Part shown: one piece after another, positions 11,785-23,500 of the stretch
Numbering within the stretch: position 1 is the stretch's first letter
How the letters are laid out: the number at the start of each line of letters is the position of its first letter
NCBI GenBank assembly: GCA_014529385.2
Contig: CM043960.1
Location: 28,303,396-28,367,395 of the forward strand
DNA length: 64,000 nt
Source: Adiantum capillus-veneris
Lineage: Eukaryota > Streptophyta > Polypodiopsida > Polypodiales > Pteridaceae
Direction: 5' to 3'
Made by a program: the position numbers and the translations under genes
The notes under the pieces: model-generated
What the model was told of the DNA's origin: nothing
The model's database searches: none
What the model saw: the letters and a program-made list of their open reading frames with translations, nothing else

Positions 11785-12262
11785 ACAAAAAGAATACTGA
11801 ATATGAATGCTCAAGAAGCTCAAAACCATTCTCTTTAAGGCTTTTGGAAAACGGTTCCTGCTTCCAACTCTTTTGGGCAAGGTTGATGATGAACTCTACT
11901 AACATTTGTTGAACAACCGATGTTGACTTCCAGCTTTGTGCATACCTTCAAAATGAGGGACAAGAAAAATGTGTCCTTCTACATGAAAAGCATGAGCCTA
12001 AGCCAACGTGGCGAGTTTAAAAAGTATTAAGTGTCAACAGTCGCCTACTGGTTACTAAACTGATGATTTCTATCACGCTCCATGGGGAGGATCCTTCAAG
12101 TTTCATAGTGGAAAGGACGTTACAAGGAGGATCCCACAAGTTTCATGGACAAAAGGAAGGAAAGAATTGAGCAGTAGTTGATGCTTTTTTAAAGTGCTAG
12201 GGTTTTCATCACCGCGATACTTCTGGGTGTGATATCTATGTTTTATCCATTGTGTCTATCCC
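11785..12262. repeat. Dispersed repeat R1, copy 1
   Basis: About 480 bp closely matches 35777-36233 in the same orientation, from ACAAAAAGAATA through GTGCTAGGGTTTTCATCA to ATCCATTGT. By eye the copies differ at roughly one base in eight with small indels. No ORF is shared, and no terminal repeats or target duplication are evident. In copy 2 the R2 repeat family follows directly; here it does not. Confidence 0.75.
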
Positions 12263-12339
12263 ACTATAAGAGGAGTACTCTATAACCATCAGTATTGCCA
12301 TGGAAAATAAAAGGAAAATGGAGAGAGGAAAAATTGAAG

Positions 12340-12480
12340 GGGCAACAATAACCGCGGCTATGAACGCGGTAGTGGTTTGAAAGCAATAAGCGCAGTAATA
12401 GTGGCGTTAATATATCCGCTTCTATTACCGCGTATGTTGCCGCTGCTATTACCGGACTTATTGCCGCTAAACGACCATTC
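12340..12480. repeat. Cluster of ATTACCGC-like motifs in both orientations
   Basis: The segment holds repeated GCGGTAnT/ATTACCGC-type words in both directions (for example ATAACCGCGG, GCGGTAGTGG, CTATTACCGCG, CTATTACCGG, TTATTGCCGC). A similar cluster occurs at about 20150-20235. Such mixed-orientation arrays are typical of subterminal regions of DNA transposons, but no terminal inverted repeat was found. Confidence 0.35.
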
Positions 12481-12866
12481 AAAAATAAAGGTGCTCATAT
12501 TTTGAGTGGCCGAGCAACTTTATTTTTTACCTACATAAAACAATGAAACATCACTTGTTTTTTGGAAGAGTATACAAAAAAAACCAAAGAATTGAAATTG
12601 AATTTACTTTACCTTGACAATTTAATATGCAGAAGATCAACTATTTAAAAAAATTATAAATAAAATGTAAATAGTTGTAAATACATTGTGCCACATTGGG
12701 ACTTTACAAAAGTTTGGACAAATATTTTCTATCTAATCCTCCTTGATCTTGTCCTTGTCCAGAGGCACGTACGTTTGATCATCTTAACTCTACACAAATC
12801 CAAACCAAATTAATCAATTATCAATAGCTCAAAACAATGGATACAAAATTACTTGTTTAAACTTAC

Positions 12867-13275
12867 CGCTTGTAGTGATCCAACCACTACATCGAATTGC
12901 TTGCGAGAGGTGTGGTTCTTCTCGAACAACCATCGCCAAGTATCAAATTCTGTATGGCGCTTCTGATACTTGACCATCTCTCTGGTTGTTCGAGTAAGAG
13001 TGACATTTTTCTAAGTTAGCAATAACAATAACAAATCATCAACTACAATATTTAAAATCTCTGATCGACGTTATAATTTAATCAATCTTACATGTTTGTC
13101 CTTCCCTCTGCCTTGCATCCTGAGCCATAGTGCGTGGGAGTTTTCCTGGAGAGAGCTTCGCGTTGTTGTTTGTAGGATGAGCCCGTCGACGCCTGATCGA
13201 TTTTTTCTTGCATTGTCCACTCCTACTCCGCGTCTGCCATGTTTCCACTGTGATAGCTCTTGTCTGGATCTCTAA
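12867..13275 (-). pseudogene. Unidentified small spliced ORF remnant
   Basis: Minus strand. An open exon of about 61 codons (13275-13092, reading RSRQELSQWKHGRRG to MQGRGKDKH) ends at GTAAGATTG. An 81-bp intron (13091-13011) ends in CTTAG. The frame then resumes in phase for exactly 48 codons (13010-12867, KNVTLTRTTREMVKYQ onward to VVGSLQA) to a second canonical donor, GTAAGT. Phase-0 junctions with good donors at both places support genuine past splicing. The family is not recognised; the basic, Gln/Arg-rich first exon would suit a DNA-binding transposon accessory protein, which is inference. No start codon or promoter was placed. Confidence 0.4.
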
Positions 13276-14987
13276 CCTGGTTGGCTGCTGCGCGCCGCAC
13301 ATTGGACTACTTGTTTTTCAATTATTTTTTTTATATAGCTCTCCAACCACTGTTGTGAAAAACGTTGATTGGGGGCATTTGGAAATCTAGCCAGTAGCAC
13401 GTCCTCAATGTAGCGTGTATGATCGGACAATTGGTCTCTAAACTTTACAAAATAGTTCTTATACGTTTAATGTATAAAAAATTGTAGATGGCGTCGAAAT
13501 GCCCTGCCATGTGCTATGCTGAAGTCTACCTCGCCGCCATATTTAACCCTGTAGTAGTGTCCATGCGTGTTTTAATGGGTGCATCGGTATCCTCGTCCTC
13601 TACATCAGGGACGGCATGCTATGAAAGTGGGGCCTCCGTTCCCCCGCCACTACCAAAACACGTAAAGCCACAAGATTCGTCTCCGCTATGTCTCTCACGG
13701 CACTCGCTGCCTTGTGATGAGCGTCGATGCGCGTTGCTAGAGGAAGTTCGTTGACGGTGTTTTGGCAAAGCAAAAGTGTAATCGAGTGGCGTAGGACCCT
13801 GTGATGCGATGGGAGTGGGACCTTGGAAGGGGAGTAGGACCCTAGGATGTAAGGGGAGACAAATGATAAGAAGGGGCTGTAGAGTGAGGTGCCGTTGGTG
13901 AGAGGCTCTGTAGGTAAGGAGACCTCCCTGACTCCCCATGGTGTGGTCTATGGAGAAAAGCTGTAGGTTGCAAGTTGCTGCAGAGTATAGCGGCCAAACA
14001 AATCCTTCGTCAAACGAAGGTACTGCTCTTGTAAAGAGATAGCCCGCTGTAAGTCTAGATCTACAACCAGTGGAAGACCCCTGAGTAGAGTAGGTGTAGG
14101 ATGGCCATGCCTACAAATAACAAAAATAAACCTATGACACTCATGATTTAAGGTTAACTAGCCAAAAAGAATCTTTATTTCTTTGTTTATTCTCACTGCC
14201 TCAAGACTCGGGTCCACTGAAGGCGATGTCCACCCCAGGTGGGAGCCCACTTGGGACGTGAACCAATCAAAAGAAGAGCCAACTCCCCACCAGATGGTCT
14301 CTCATCTGACATCTACATTACAAAGAGCAATATGAGATTTAGCTTTCTCCCCTACTTGCTCATATATAAGTACGTACACAAGTATAATAGCACACAAACA
14401 CATAGATACATATACATACTAGTAGACCTAAGTAGAGGCTAGTAGTGCCAAAGGTCAAGTGAACTTCTTTAGATATCATCATAGTTTCAACCATAGTAAA
14501 ACCAAAGGTACATTGCGGTAATCCATGCATGAGTGGATCAATGACTGCAACGCCATGATTAAAAAAGGACTACACCCAAGAGAAAGCGTTTAACCTTCGG
14601 GTGCTATACTCACGTACTTAGTGCCTACATACATGCATAATCAAATATATACGTACACACAAATATATATACATATACGTAATGTAGCCATCATTTTGAG
14701 TAGAGATAAAGAGTTATGGTTGTAAATGTAGCCATCTTTTTTTGTTGTGCACAGTGCGAGAGTGTTGGTGCCTCTGTAGAGTGCTATGAAGAAGAGCTTC
14801 TTTATTGTGCTTCTTGTGAGTGCTATGAAGAAGGGCTTCTTTATTGTGCTTATTGTGCAACATCTCTTCACAGCAGCTCCTTGTTCAAGGGATTACTTTG
14901 CCTCCATTCTACACGCATGTCTACCTCCATTCTGATGTACAATATCGTTAAAAGTTTTCCAACCTAATGCCTATTCTGTGGGGAGAA
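13276..14987. other. Unassigned region, no supported gene
   Basis: Short ORFs in both directions have no recognisable family or codon pattern. A 39-bp tandem duplication at about 14779-14856 repeats GAGTGCTATGAAGAAG and would encode a Cys-rich 13-residue repeat, but the surrounding ORF (14716-14967) is probably fortuitous. The right edge is the LTR of element L. Confidence 0.4.
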
Positions 14988-15729
14988 TGTAAGGTGTAGT
15001 GGAATGAATGTTGTACTTTTCTCAAGATGAGTGCTCCGTAATGTGCTCAAGGTGCCTTTTGTTCTTAGGGAAGGGAGAGCCTTCCCTTCTTAATGAGAGA
15101 GTGCAATGATCACTAACAAAGTGAATGGACACTCTGCATGAAAGTCTATGAGACTGAGAGATAGAGAGAGAAGAGAAATACGACACCGGAGACGTTGTAA
15201 AACCCTCCTTCGAAGGCCCCACTCTCGTTGGCGAGAGTGGTCTACTATTGATTGTACAAACTCGTACAAGTGGATGACTAAAAATTGATGCAAGTCTAGG
15301 CTATGACGAGGTCGACGACGGGGATCACGAGACCGACGCTAAGGTTGAAAACTGATGCTAATTCCTTGTTGTCCCAAAACGCTAATGGGTTGAAATCTGA
15401 TACAACCTTCCTGCTGTCCCAGAGATGCTAATGGCTGAGATTTGCTAGAACAAAAAATGCTGATTTGGACTGGCTGAAAATCACTGGTTTAGGCTGTCAA
15501 ATCGCTAAAAATGCTGATGCTAGGCGATGCTGAAAACACTAGACAAAAGGAGGGCGATGTGGGTTTTCTGAAAACGCCAGGGCTAAGGTTGTATGTCGAT
15601 GGAGTTCTTGATGAAAAACGCAAAACACTGGGGTGGCTATGGCAATGGGCACTGCTGAAAACGCTAAGGCTTGGGAGGTCTTGCTTGAGAGGAAATTGCC
15701 ACCAAAGGGAGGATATCTTGCTTGAGAGA

Positions 15730-15763
<34 letters not shown>

Positions 15764-16141
15764 ATCTGCTGCCTGTGGCCTGTGTTCTCCTTCCTCTTCT
15801 GCCAAATAGTGCTAGCCTTGGTTTGCTTACATATTATCTTACCCAATTTGCCCTACTCAGTTCCCAACAAAAGTCACTTAAAATAATAAGTGAAAAATGT
15901 CAAAAATAGGAAAAATACACTAGAAAATTTCCCTAAAGGATTCTGATTGGAATGCTTATGATCATGATGTCTGCAACCGAAGGATATGCATCTACACTAA
16001 GTGCCTATGCATGCACGGTCTGCGAACAGACTCACAAAAGTGCCAGAACACTTCTAAATCTAAACTGACTTGACTGACTGAACACCCTTGTCGTGATGTA
16101 GCTTGTCCATGGATACATAGGTTTGGATGTGTCACGTGACA
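14988..16141 (-). repeat. 3' LTR of element L
   Basis: 1154 bp with TG...CA ends (minus strand begins TGTCACGTGAC and ends CACCTTACA). It carries a 41-G run at 15732-15772 where the partner LTR has 10 G. A stretch at about 15320-15670 is packed with variants of GCTGAAAANGCTA, a degenerate internal satellite also present in the partner. Confidence 0.85.
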
Positions 16142-16157
16142 TCCCCTCCTTTTCAAA
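16142..16157 (-). promoter_or_regulatory. Polypurine tract of element L
   Basis: On the minus strand TTTGAAAAGGAGGGGA directly precedes TGTCACGTGAC, the first bases of the 3' LTR. This is the expected plus-strand primer site. Confidence 0.75.
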
Positions 16158-17633
16158 GTGAGGTACTAGTACCGAACTGTATGGCGTCGAGGGAGATCGA
16201 AATAGCATCCAAAATCTTGGAAGGCTCTTCGCTGGCCCACTCTGATGTGTGGGTCGTGCGGTACTTGAACTTCATAAAGGTCTGCAGCACTTGCTTCTTT
16301 GGGCGGCGCCAAAAGTGACACAAAGTCTTCTGTGGCTCCTTCAATGCTTCAACTTCATCGAGAGTCATGCTTCTTTCTTCTTCAAGAATCTCCATAGCTG
16401 AAAATTTTTGCAACCATTTCCAACACAAAAAAATGAACATACCGATTCCATGTAAAGTAACTGGAAAAAATCTTGTCTTTCTAAAAGACGATGCATGCAA
16501 TGTAGATGAAGACGGAGTGCCAAACCGTTCACCACACACACGCAAACAATGAGATCGAATCTTTCTCTTCTGATCTAAAGAAATCAACTGTGGAAATTCA
16601 CAATGGAAATTCCCATGCTTGGTGCTCATACTTTCATGTTCTCTTTCTACAACTGTGTTGTGCCAAGGAAGAAACATGGAATGTGACTTCCTTACATACA
16701 TACTTTTCAGCTTTTCATGAACAATCCGCATACAACTATGCTCATTCATGAGTGAAATGTACTCAACGTACCATATGTCATGCCTAGGAAAAGGGATCAC
16801 ATAAAGACGCTGACAAAAATACAGGAAATGATCACAAACAAAACACTCGAACAATGCGTGCTGACGAATCATTCGAACACATAGTACCTCCTGTAAGGGT
16901 TCTTTGGACCTAGGCTCGAGAGCCAAGATTGGTTCTTCCTGAAGGGGTTCTTGGGACCTAGGATCAAGAGCCAAGATTGATTCTTCATGATTGATTGAAT
17001 TTGTAATTAGGTTAGCTTCACTAGAGAAAGTATACACTAACACATCAATATCCTTGTGAACAATCACATCATCTTCATGCAAATCATCATGCTTGTCATT
17101 TTCATCCAAATCATCATGCTCATCTTTATCATTCAAATCATCATGCTTAACATTGTCATGCAATTCTTCATGTGTGTTTTTCTTTGGAGAAGAAGAGACT
17201 GAGAGAGTCGCCTTTTCCTGATTTTGTGCAAACTGCACTTGTATAATAGAAAAGAGTTGCAAGAACTCTTTCGTGTGTTGGTCGCTCTGTTCCTGTCTTG
17301 CTTTTTTCTCGCGATCAAATTTTGCTTCTCTTTCGTTGTTCTCGCGATCCAATTTGGCTTGACTTTCTTTGGCTTCCAAGTCGTACTTACACTCTATGGC
17401 TACCACACTTTCTTCCTAGTCACAATCTATGACTGCCATGCTTTCTTCGTAGATCTTTCTTTTTGCTTTTCTTGCTTCTAATTTCCTTTCCATAAACAAC
17501 TACCTCAACTCCTCCATAGGAGTTAGTGCAATCCGTGGCGTAGATGGGGAAGGGGGAGGGTCGGAAAAACCTCCTGGTGCGAAAAATTCTTCTTCGCCTC
17601 TCTCATGCTCATCACCTCTACGCGAAGTATCCA
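16153..17633 (-). pseudogene. Unidentified ORF of element L
   Basis: The longest open part is 417 codons (17406-16153). The frame extends upstream to an ATG near 17633, interrupted by stops near 17498 and 17415. The N-terminal part is a charged probable coiled coil (KLDRENNEREAKFDREKKAR). An acidic block has repeated HDDL units (HDDLNDKDEHDDLDENDKHDDL), then a tandem repeat on the pattern ILALDPRSQEPLQE / ILALEPRSKEPLQE. The C-terminal part has scattered Cys and His residues and a Trp-rich stretch. It occupies the gag position but shows no gag core, zinc knuckle or protease that I recognise. It ends close to the polypurine tract, so it is the only coding content of the element. Confidence 0.5.
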
Positions 17634-18096
17634 TTCCGCTTCGAGTGATGACCAGCCACTGAAGTCTTGGGTTTTGTGGTCTTGGGTTCTTAAGTTCACA
17701 AGGAACTTGGGTTCTTGTGGGCCTTGGTTCTTGGGTTCTTGGGGGTCTTGAGTTCTTGAGGTTCTTCTTTCGCTTGCAATCTATGTTAGAGAAGGGTTTG
17801 TTCTGCTCTTTTCCACATGTGCACCCCTTGGCGGCCTTGCGCTCACACCAAGGTTGCTTTTTCCCAACTCACGTCGATTGGCCGGCCGCTAAGTGCACGG
17901 TCCGCTCTCAATGAGTGAAAAGAGGCACAAGGGGAGGCTGGACAAGCCCTTCTTTCCTGGGATTCCTATCACTCTTCAAAACACGATTAGGAATCGACAT
18001 GCCTAAGCGAACTTGGGTTCGTGTGACCTCAACAAGGAAAAAAAAATTAGGTGGTTCTTGTGGTTCTTTCCTTGAGTGATAGAGAACACTGCCAAA

Positions 18097-18109
18097 GCTC
18101 TGATACCAA
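18097..18109 (-). promoter_or_regulatory. Primer-binding site of element L (initiator tRNA-Met)
   Basis: The plus strand reads GCTCTGATACCAA next to the LTR end; the minus strand is TTGGTATCAGAGC, the plant tRNA-iMet primer site found in many Ty3/gypsy and Ty1/copia elements. Confidence 0.9.
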
Positions 18110-18945
18110 TGTAAGGTGCAGTGGAATAAATGTTGTACTTTTCTCAAGATGAGTGCTCCGTAATGTGCTCAAGATTTCTTTTGTTCATAGGGAAGGGAGA
18201 GCCTTCCGTTCTTAATGAGAGAGTGCAATGGTCACTAACAAAGTGAATGGACACTCTGCGTGAAAGTGTATGAAACTGAGAGATAGATTGAGAAGAGAAA
18301 TACAACACCAGAGACGTTGTAAAACCCTCCTCCAAAGGCCTCACTCTCATTGGCGAGAGTGTTCTACTATTGATTGCACAAACTTGTACAAGTGGATGAC
18401 TGAAAATTGATGCAAGTCTAGGCTTTCTCGAGGTCGACAATGGGGATGACGAGACCGACGCTAAGGCTGAAAACTGATGCTAATTCCTTGCTGTCCCAAA
18501 ACGCTAATGGGCTGAAATCTGATGCAACCTTCTTGCTGTCCCAAAAACGCTAATGGCTAAGATTTGCTGGAACCAAAAACGCTGATTTGGGGCTGATTTT
18601 TGCTGGCTGAAAATTGCTGGTTTAGGCTATCAAACTGCTGAAAATGATGATGCTAGGTGATTCTGAAAACGCTAGACAAAAGGGGGGCGATGTGGGTTTT
18701 TTGAAAACGCTAGGGCTGAGGTTGTATGACGATGGAGTTCTTGATGAAAAATGCCAAGCACTGGGGTGGCTATGGCGATGGGCACTGCTAAAAACACCAA
18801 GGCTTGGGAGGTCTTGCTTGAGAGGAAATCGCCACCAAAGGGAGGATATCCTGCTTGAGAGAGGGGGGGGGGAACCTATTGCCTATGGCCTGTGTTCTCC
18901 TTCCTCTTCAACCAAATACTGCTAGCCTTGGTTGCTTATATCTCT
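18110..18945 (-). repeat. 5' LTR of element L (truncated)
   Basis: Matches 14988-15830 with scattered substitutions and the short 10-G run at 18863-18872. Homology stops after GCTAGCCTTGGTTGCTTAT, where CT-rich satellite takes over, so roughly the last 300 bp of the LTR are missing. Confidence 0.85.
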
Positions 18946-19000
18946 CTTTCTCTCACACTCCCTCTTTTCCCTCTTTCTCTATCTCTCACTCTTTCCTCTA

Positions 19001-19041
<41 letters not shown>

Positions 19042-19065
19042 CCCCTCTTTTTTCTCTCTCTGAAC

Positions 19066-19118
<53 letters not shown>

Positions 19119-19153
19119 CCCTCTTTCTCTATCTCTCACTCTTTCCTCTATCC

Positions 19154-19226
<73 letters not shown>

Positions 19227-19247
19227 CCCCCCCTCTCTCTCTCTCTG

Positions 19248-19301
<54 letters not shown>

Positions 19302-19465
19302 TCTATATATCTCTCTTTATGTCTATCTATATCTATCTATATCTCTCTTTCTCTCTATCTATCCCTATCTCTTTTTCTCTCTCTTTTCCTCTATCTAACC
19401 CTATCTCTCTTTCCCTCTATCTATTTGTCTTTCCCTCTCTCCCTCTCTCTCTCTCTCTCTCTCAA
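18945..19465. repeat. (CT)n satellite
   Basis: About 520 bp of CT dinucleotides with internal higher-order repeats (for example TCCCTCTTTCTCTATCTCTC twice) and TATC interspersions toward the right. Long Ser/Leu-only ORFs in two frames are artefacts of this repeat. Confidence 0.95.
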
Positions 19466-19640
19466 ATCTAACAAATCGAACACGGAGATACCTTAACAAA
19501 TCTAGCATTTATAAACAAGCGGATATTTTCTACCACGCACAAAGAGACATTTCAACAACACAACCATTTCTCAAATGAACAAGGTATGTCATGATATCTC
19601 CATCTTTCTCATCAATTTTTAGAGTTTATGCATATTATGC

Positions 19641-19696
19641 GTGTGTGTGTGTGTGTGTGTTACTATGCGTGTGTTTGTGGAGTAGAAGACAATAGG

Positions 19697-19749
<53 letters not shown>

Positions 19750-19947
19750 AAGGGGGGGCAATGTTTTGTGAATACCTTTGGTTAGCACGATTGCCGGCTA
19801 GGCTGATCTTCCGATGATGAGCGCAAAAAACCCCTTCGATGAGCTCCTCCTTAATCCGAACGTGCACGCGCGCGCGTGTGTGTGTTGTTGTTGTTTTTTT
19901 TGAGATGGAGCAAGGAGAGATGGAGTAGGGAGGGAGGGAGAGGAGGA

Positions 19948-20026
<79 letters not shown>
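19641..20026. repeat. (GT)n and two long G tracts
   Basis: A GT microsatellite at about 19641-19660, then pure G runs of 47 (19702-19748) and 77 (19950-20026) bases. Together with the runs in LTRs they are the longest homopolymers in the window. Their exact lengths may be affected by sequencing or assembly. Confidence 0.9.
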
Positions 20027-20028
<2 letters not shown>

Positions 20029-20029
20029 G

Positions 20030-20585
20030 AGCTTGAGATGGATGAGAGGAAGGGGGTCCGGGGAGGGGAGCTTGAGTTGTAGCGACGGCGGAGAGGAAGG
20101 AGGGCAGGGTATGCAGCCAAACTTAGCATACTCTTCCCTCCTCCTCTATTTTAGGCACTACGCATTAATGCGGATATTATCGTGCCTATTATTCTCGATA
20201 TTAGGTGCGCTTATTACCGCCAATATTACCACGATATGTCATTTCAAACGGATACAAACGTAGCTGAGGTTGTAGGCGGGGGGGGCGGGGGGCAGATACA
20301 AATCACCCCCTCTACCCTTAGATATCAATAATTTCATTTCCTAGCAATTTGAGTTTTTTAATGAAGATTTTTAAATTTTTTAAGGAGTATTTTATTTTGT
20401 AGTACTTTTATATGTTTATTAATTGCATTTTTTAAGTCCACCTTCATTTAAAAATAATTTTAGCACTCATTGATGTTTATTCTCTTTGAATTCAACTTCA
20501 TGTATTTTTTAATTAGAATTTAGAACTTTCTCTAATTAATTATCTATTTCTTAAGGCACATGATTAAATAATAAATTTATGGCGT
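20030..20585. other. Unassigned AT-rich stretch before the transposase
   Basis: Contains a second ATTACCGC-type cluster (about 20150-20235) and CACTACGCATTAATGCGG at about 20157, whose first bases match a CACTA terminus. No matching right end was found, so a left end of the CACTA element here is only a suggestion. Confidence 0.3.
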
Positions 20586-23500
20586 GTGCAGCACATCAAC
20601 TGGGATGGTCATGGCCCCCCTGGAGGCCCTGAGCGCGATCGATGGCTCAAGGAAAAACTCCCTTGTCCTTGCGCCAAGTACAAAAGGGCAATCCCTTGCT
20701 TGAGGCACATTGCATTGGAGCACGTGGTAAACGAAGGGCTTTGGCATCTTCCAAAAGCGCTCAGAGAGATGAGAGCGCCACTCACCCATCCCTTGAGGAT
20801 GTGCCCCATTGGTCTATGTTCAGTAATGGTGCACCAGCGTGAAAGCCCAAACGGCAGAGGCAAGAGCTACTGGACGATTTGGGTGCACCGCACGGTGATC
20901 CTTCCGTTGTCTCTACTTCCACAGCTCCTATGGCGTCTCAGTTGCACTTTGAGGTAGAGGATGAACACATGTGCGACATGTGTGATAAGTTACAAGATCA
21001 TGAGCATGACGTGTGCGAGTAGGATTGTCAGCCATGTACTCAACAAGCAGCAACAACGGAGGATAGATTGATGGCGAGTGTTCGAACACCTCTTTACGAC
21101 GGTGCACAATACTCGGTGCTTCGAGCATCGTTGGAAGTCCTCAACTTGCAAGCAGAATCCGGTTGGAGCAATGCAAGTGTTGATGCACTTCTTGGGTAAG
21201 TATGAGATATGGATTTTTATATGCTCTTCAGTCGCTATTCCTTGCCCTCTCCTAGAAATTGTACTAATATGCGGTTTGTTATAGTTTGATGGGTAAAATG
21301 TTGCCAAAAGATGACCACATGCCTCCAGATCAACGACGAGCTAGATTTTGTCAGTGCACTTGGAATGGAGTATGAGCGCATCCATGCGTGCGTCAACAAT
21401 GCATGATATACCGCAATGAGCACTCACATGCTACCTCACGTCCCGTGTGTGGGGAGGCACGATGCAAGACCGGAGTGAGCGGGGTGCATATACCTCGCAA
21501 GGTATTGAGGTATTTCCATTAATTCCTTGCATTTAACACATGTTTAAAAGCTGGTCTATTGTGGAGCTTCTTGTGTGGCATGCCAACCACCACTCAAATG
21601 ATGGAATGAGGCATGCCACTTGCCAATTCACCTGCATGGATGCACATCGAAACTCAATGACCAGATTTTGGGTTGGAGCCACGACACTTGAGGCTTGGGT
21701 TAGCAAGTGATGGTGTCAACCCCTTCGGCACTAAGTCTACTTCATGGAGCACTTGCCTTGTGTGGTGATTGTCAACTACAATATTCCACCATGGGAGACA
21801 ACCAAGAAGGGAAATATACTTCTTTCCTTGCTTGTGCCAGAGAAGTACAAAGTGTCAAATATTGATGTCTACCTGAATCCTCTCATCGAGGATTTGGAGG
21901 AGTTATGGAGAGGCATTCTTGTTGTCGATGTCGCTCTTGCAAAGGGGGGGAGGGAAGCCCTTGTGAGGGAATCCTTATGTGGAGAATGCACGACTATCCT
22001 GGGCTTGGCGATATTTTTGGTAACCCCCTTTTCCTCTCTCTCCCTTTAGTTCACTCATCTCTCTAACGATATGATATTATGCAGGGTTGTCCACATCGGG
22101 GCACAATGCATATCCTCCTTGCGGGCCATCCTTGGTGACAGAGAGGCTTGATGCCTTGTGTAAGGTAATTTATCCAAACAACCATTGTTTCTTACCCCAA
22201 GGGCATACCAAGCACAACGCTCCAACAAATGGGAAGACCCCTCTAAAGCTCACGAGGGCAGATTGGGCAACCATTTTGGAAGAGCACCACAACAACAATC
22301 TGGCTCTGTGTCCTCCACCAAAAGGTATGTCAAGGTATTCCATATTTTAAGGCTTCCATATTGGAAGGACTTAAAAATACAAAACCTCTTGGATCCCATG
22401 CACATATTCAAGAATGTAGCCCAAACACTATGGGACCACATTATTGGCAAGAAGGACTCTTTGGGTGCGATGGAGGATTTGAGTCTTTTGAAACATCTCC
22501 CCGCCTCCGCTACTCCACTCCGTGCCCCAATGGATTGTGCCTCCTAAAGCACCATGGATGCTAGCCAAAGAAGAATTAGACAAAGAGAAGGGTACCATTG
22601 CTTCAATTCGCAAACCAACAAGATACATGAGGTCGCTAAAGGGATCTTTCACAAAAGTGAAGAAGGGTGTAAGCATTCATTTGTATGGGTTGAAGTCCCA
22701 TGATTGGCACAAGATGCTTCAGGTAATGTCCCTATCCCTATTCTATCTATAGTTTGTGTGTATGACTTTCTCTCACTTTCCCTTCCCCTATTTTATATTG
22801 TAGTTCATTCTTCCGGTGAGAATGTGTATATGTCGGGACAAGAAAGTCAGGGATGCTATTTTCAAACTTGGAGAGCTAGTAAGGAACACCACAAGACTCC
22901 ACTCAACTACACCTTTCCTATGTACACAATAATTTCAAACAAGCACTTAGTGTACCTTTGTGTGTTTTCTTGCAAATTTGTGAGCTCCAAGAAAATTGAA
23001 GTAGATGCTATCCCTGCTACTCAAACACTTGCAACGGAAACTCTGTGTGCCATTGAGGATGCATATCCTCAATTGGTCCTTCTTAGTCAAATTCACCTCT
23101 TGGTTCACGTGGTGAGGAGAGCGTTATATGTGGAGTAGTGCACGCACGATGGATGTTCTTCTTAGAGAGGTTTTTAAAGACTCTCAAAGATTTTGTGTGG
23201 GTACAATCTCAACCAGAGGCATGTATGGCTGGAGGGTGGATCGTCCAAGAGGCATTTGCTTACATATCAAAGTATTTGGCACAAGTTGATCCTTCAATGC
23301 CTCGCATGTGGTCAGACGAGGAAGATGCTAAGTAGTTTTCCCTTCACACTTTCCAAGTGGAAAGGGAAAACTACTTAGCATGGATATGAATCTATCCCGA
23401 GTGGTCAATAACTTTTGTATTCTCAATGCAAAGATTATGACCAAGTGGATGGACTTGTGGGCAGTGGCAAAGGAAAGGCGTTTGCAAGAGAGAGAAGCAT

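Larger units (their letters stand above)
14988..18945 (-). mobile_element. Large non-autonomous LTR retrotransposon (element L), right LTR truncated
   Basis: Two direct repeats (14988-16141 and 18110-about 18945) begin TGTAAGGTG. On the minus strand the right one is the 5' LTR and is followed by a tRNA-Met-type primer-binding site; the left one is the 3' LTR, preceded by a polypurine tract. The 1968-bp interior has one long ORF and no RT or integrase, so the element depends on a partner (LARD-type). The right LTR diverges at about 18945 into CT satellite, so target duplications cannot be checked; the left flank is GAGAA. Confidence 0.85.

Noticed and set aside
18855-19496. Long ORFs made of Ser and Leu
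   Set aside because: They are the translation of the CT satellite; the frame is open only because CTCTCT lacks stops.
15539-20129. ORFs with runs of Gly or Pro around G/C tracts
   Set aside because: Homopolymer artefacts with no coding signal on either side.
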